The notes under the pieces are model-generated. The model had not been told where the DNA came from. It was given only the letters and a program-made list of their open reading frames with translations, and did no database searches. Shown here piece after piece: positions 62,422 through 64,000 of a DNA stretch of 64,000 bases. Numbering within the stretch: the stretch's first letter is position 1; each line of letters starts with the position of its first letter. This DNA is from Watersipora subatra (Eukaryota > Bryozoa > Gymnolaemata > Cheilostomatida > Watersiporidae), in contig NC_088717.1 in assembly GCF_963576615.1 (NCBI RefSeq), forward strand, positions 28,933,213 through 28,997,212, given 5' to 3'. Made by a program: the position numbers and the translations under genes.

Positions 62422-62746
62422 GGCATGACATTTCACAAGTGAGTTCTACTACTAGTTCTATTACTATTGTTAAAGTCTACGACTACTATTAGTTGTGCTA
62501 CTACTAGTTAGTACTGCCACTAGTTAGTTCTACTACACTAGTCACCGGGTGAGTGAGAGTCGATCAGTGTCACTACTGAGTGTACGAGTGTGACTGTATG
62601 TTGTCGGTAATTAGATAAATTTATAAGCTAGTGAAATTTTCTTCCTTCAGAACGAAGGTTTTCTATTATTTAAATTTGGAATTTTTTATTATATTAATGT
62701 TTTGCAACTACTAAAGGTTATTTCTAAATATTTATACAGTCAAACA

Positions 62747-62900
62747 TGGATAACTCGCCCACGGATAGCTCAAACACATGATTATTTCGAACGGTTTCTT
62801 TGGTCCGTTCCCACGTAATGATAAATTGCTATAGATAACTCGAATTCAACACTGTTAACTCGAACTGTTTTTTCCCAACGGCTACCGAAATGGTTGTTAT
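62747..62900 (+). mobile_element. pogo/Tigger-like MITE end (tentative)
   Basis: After TA, CAGTCAAACATGGATAACTC then gcccacggatagctc resembles termini of pogo-type elements in animals. Internal echoes (atagataactcgaattc, gttaactcgaac) follow. The other end was not securely found; cagtgctctgataacttgg near 63,415 may be part of it. Confidence 0.4.
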
Positions 62901-63164
62901 TGCTTTAGAAAATCACTTTATTCCAAGCCATAGAGGTAAACCTCAACTTTTCGTAATTCATAAGCGCCGTTATTACCACCATCGGCAAAATATTTTTTTC
63001 AATGACTTTTCTAAAGGTTTGGTGAAATTTGATTTATACCAAACATCCGCTTAGCGATCGCCCTTCGGAAGCAAGGTAAAGTGAGATAATCTTTGCATAA
63101 ACTTCAAGAAAAATCGGCAAAATTGATCGTGGGTAAAACACTCAAAAGAAAAAGATGTCTTTTA

Positions 63165-63300
63165 TTTTGAGCATTTCAACAACGATCAAGTTTTGCCAAT
63201 GTCCATCTAAAAACGTCCTGGCAATAACATCACCTCAAACAACAAACCAATCTCAAGTGATAGAAAAATCTATACTTTTTGATAAAAACGTTTTAAACTT
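63165..63300. repeat. Dispersed repeat segment (cctggcaat...atcacctcaa)
   Basis: aacgatcaagttttgcc, cctggcaataacatcacctc and ctcaagtgatagaaa are shared in order with segments near 12,650 and partly 20,280. Confidence 0.4.
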
Positions 63301-63420
63301 TACATTAGAAGCATTTAATTTGAAACAAGCCATTTGTGCTTTTGATTTATATTATAGTTTGTATATGTACATGTATTTACTAATAAATTAGTAAATACAT
63401 GGACTTGTGACAGTGCTCTG

Positions 63421-64000
63421 ATAACTTGGACCATAGAGTTATCTCCCCCTAGAGTGATAACTGTGCATTCAACAACACTAGCGTTTCCGGTGCCAACAAG
63501 GAGCGTTTAGGCCACGCCCCTTTTTTGTGCTCGTCAATCGTAGTGATCGACAGAACAATAACGTCAGCCATGAGAATGATCATAAATTTCCAGTTAAGAT
63601 AGTAATTATTGCTCATATTAAAGAAATGATGATTATAGTTTATTACTCTAATATATGCTTATTATTTAAAGCAATTCAATACCTACATGCATTGAAAAGG
63701 CACTGAATAGATGGTGTTAAGTAAGTGAGTTAATGCAATCAGTTACTCCAATGATATACAGCCCCCACACATGAGGGGCTGTATACCATTGGTTATTCAT
63801 AGATAAGATAGATAGTCATACTGGGGTTGTATTACATTGGTGTGATGGGAAGCTAATCGACTGCCATCAACTGAAAGTATTGACATTGTATGGTGATAGA
63901 GTGATTCATTGTCACCTCAGTTCACAAACAGCCCTTGCATGTAATCTTAGATTTCAATACATATCAATCATATACATAGACTAGCTTGAAGCAAAAATGT
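63421..64000. other. Unique DNA with one hairpin, no gene seen
   Basis: At 63,748-63,793 ccaatgatatacagcccc and ggggctgtataccattgg form an 18-bp stem with one mismatch. No coding potential is evident up to the window end. Confidence 0.4.

Noticed and set aside
1-64000. Prokaryotic features (operons, CRISPR arrays, phage)
   Set aside because: The tandem arrays have no spacer-repeat alternation, and coding exons with GT-AG introns and metazoan transposons show a eukaryotic nuclear genome.

Overview
The window is nuclear DNA from an animal, most likely a marine invertebrate. It is AT-rich and has spliceosomal GT-AG introns, intron minisatellites and a metazoan transposon repertoire: R4/Dong LINE, Ty3/Gypsy, DIRS-type, piggyBac, Harbinger with a MADF/BESS partner, and several hAT forms. 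A lophotrochozoan such as a mollusc or bryozoan is only a guess. There are no bacterial-type operons, rRNA genes or CRISPR arrays. Almost all long open reading frames belong to mobile elements; host genes appear only as short exons joined across large introns.

Layout. (1) 1-18 kb: the 5' part of an unrecognised minus-strand gene for a secreted or membrane protein. Five exons were traced from a signal-peptide exon at 17,980 down to 2,750, and the gene runs off the left edge. Its introns hold about ten unrelated tandem-repeat families, a dead R4/Dong LINE lying next to a second R4 3' fragment in a (TA)n tract, a Tc1-like MITE and tRNA-derived SINE-like repeats. (2) 18-26.8 kb: a 44-bp satellite, SINE-like copies, a block of ~20-bp palindromes, a possible TATA promoter with a tiny first exon, and a 2.65-kb element with ~0.5-kb inverted arms around a Gypsy-type gag. 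A small hAT MITE sits in one arm and the other arm keeps the empty site. (3) 26.8-36.4 kb: a young, apparently intact Ty3/Gypsy element (identical 288-bp LTRs, 1311-aa Gag-Pol, GCAAG target duplication) inside the leader of an older broken Gypsy element (CCAGC duplication). (4) 37-55.6 kb: a minus-strand gene for a Ulp1/SENP-like (C48) cysteine protease, read from at least seven exons. Its last exon is split by a 706-bp fold-back element with an 8-bp duplication, and its catalytic-His exon carries an in-frame TAG. Its last intron is nearly all a degraded piggyBac element that itself contains a 4.0-kb LTR element; another intron holds a hAT remnant, and another a related 8.2-kb LTR element with a Harbinger element inside it. 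(5) 56.3-59.3 kb: a DIRS-type element with inverted termini, an internal complementary region that joins both ends, a gag-like region and a tyrosine recombinase, but no reverse transcriptase. (6) 59.3-64 kb: a decayed hAT/ZMYM-like transposase, satellites, a second full hAT MITE and other short repeats.

The region is best read as layered insertion history. Target-site duplications give relative order: piggyBac before LTR element 1; LTR element 2 before Harbinger; older Gypsy before younger Gypsy; inverted-arm element before its MITE. No new defence or metabolic system was found. The most unusual objects are the RT-less DIRS-type element, the inverted-arm gag element and the transposon-split C48 protease gene.
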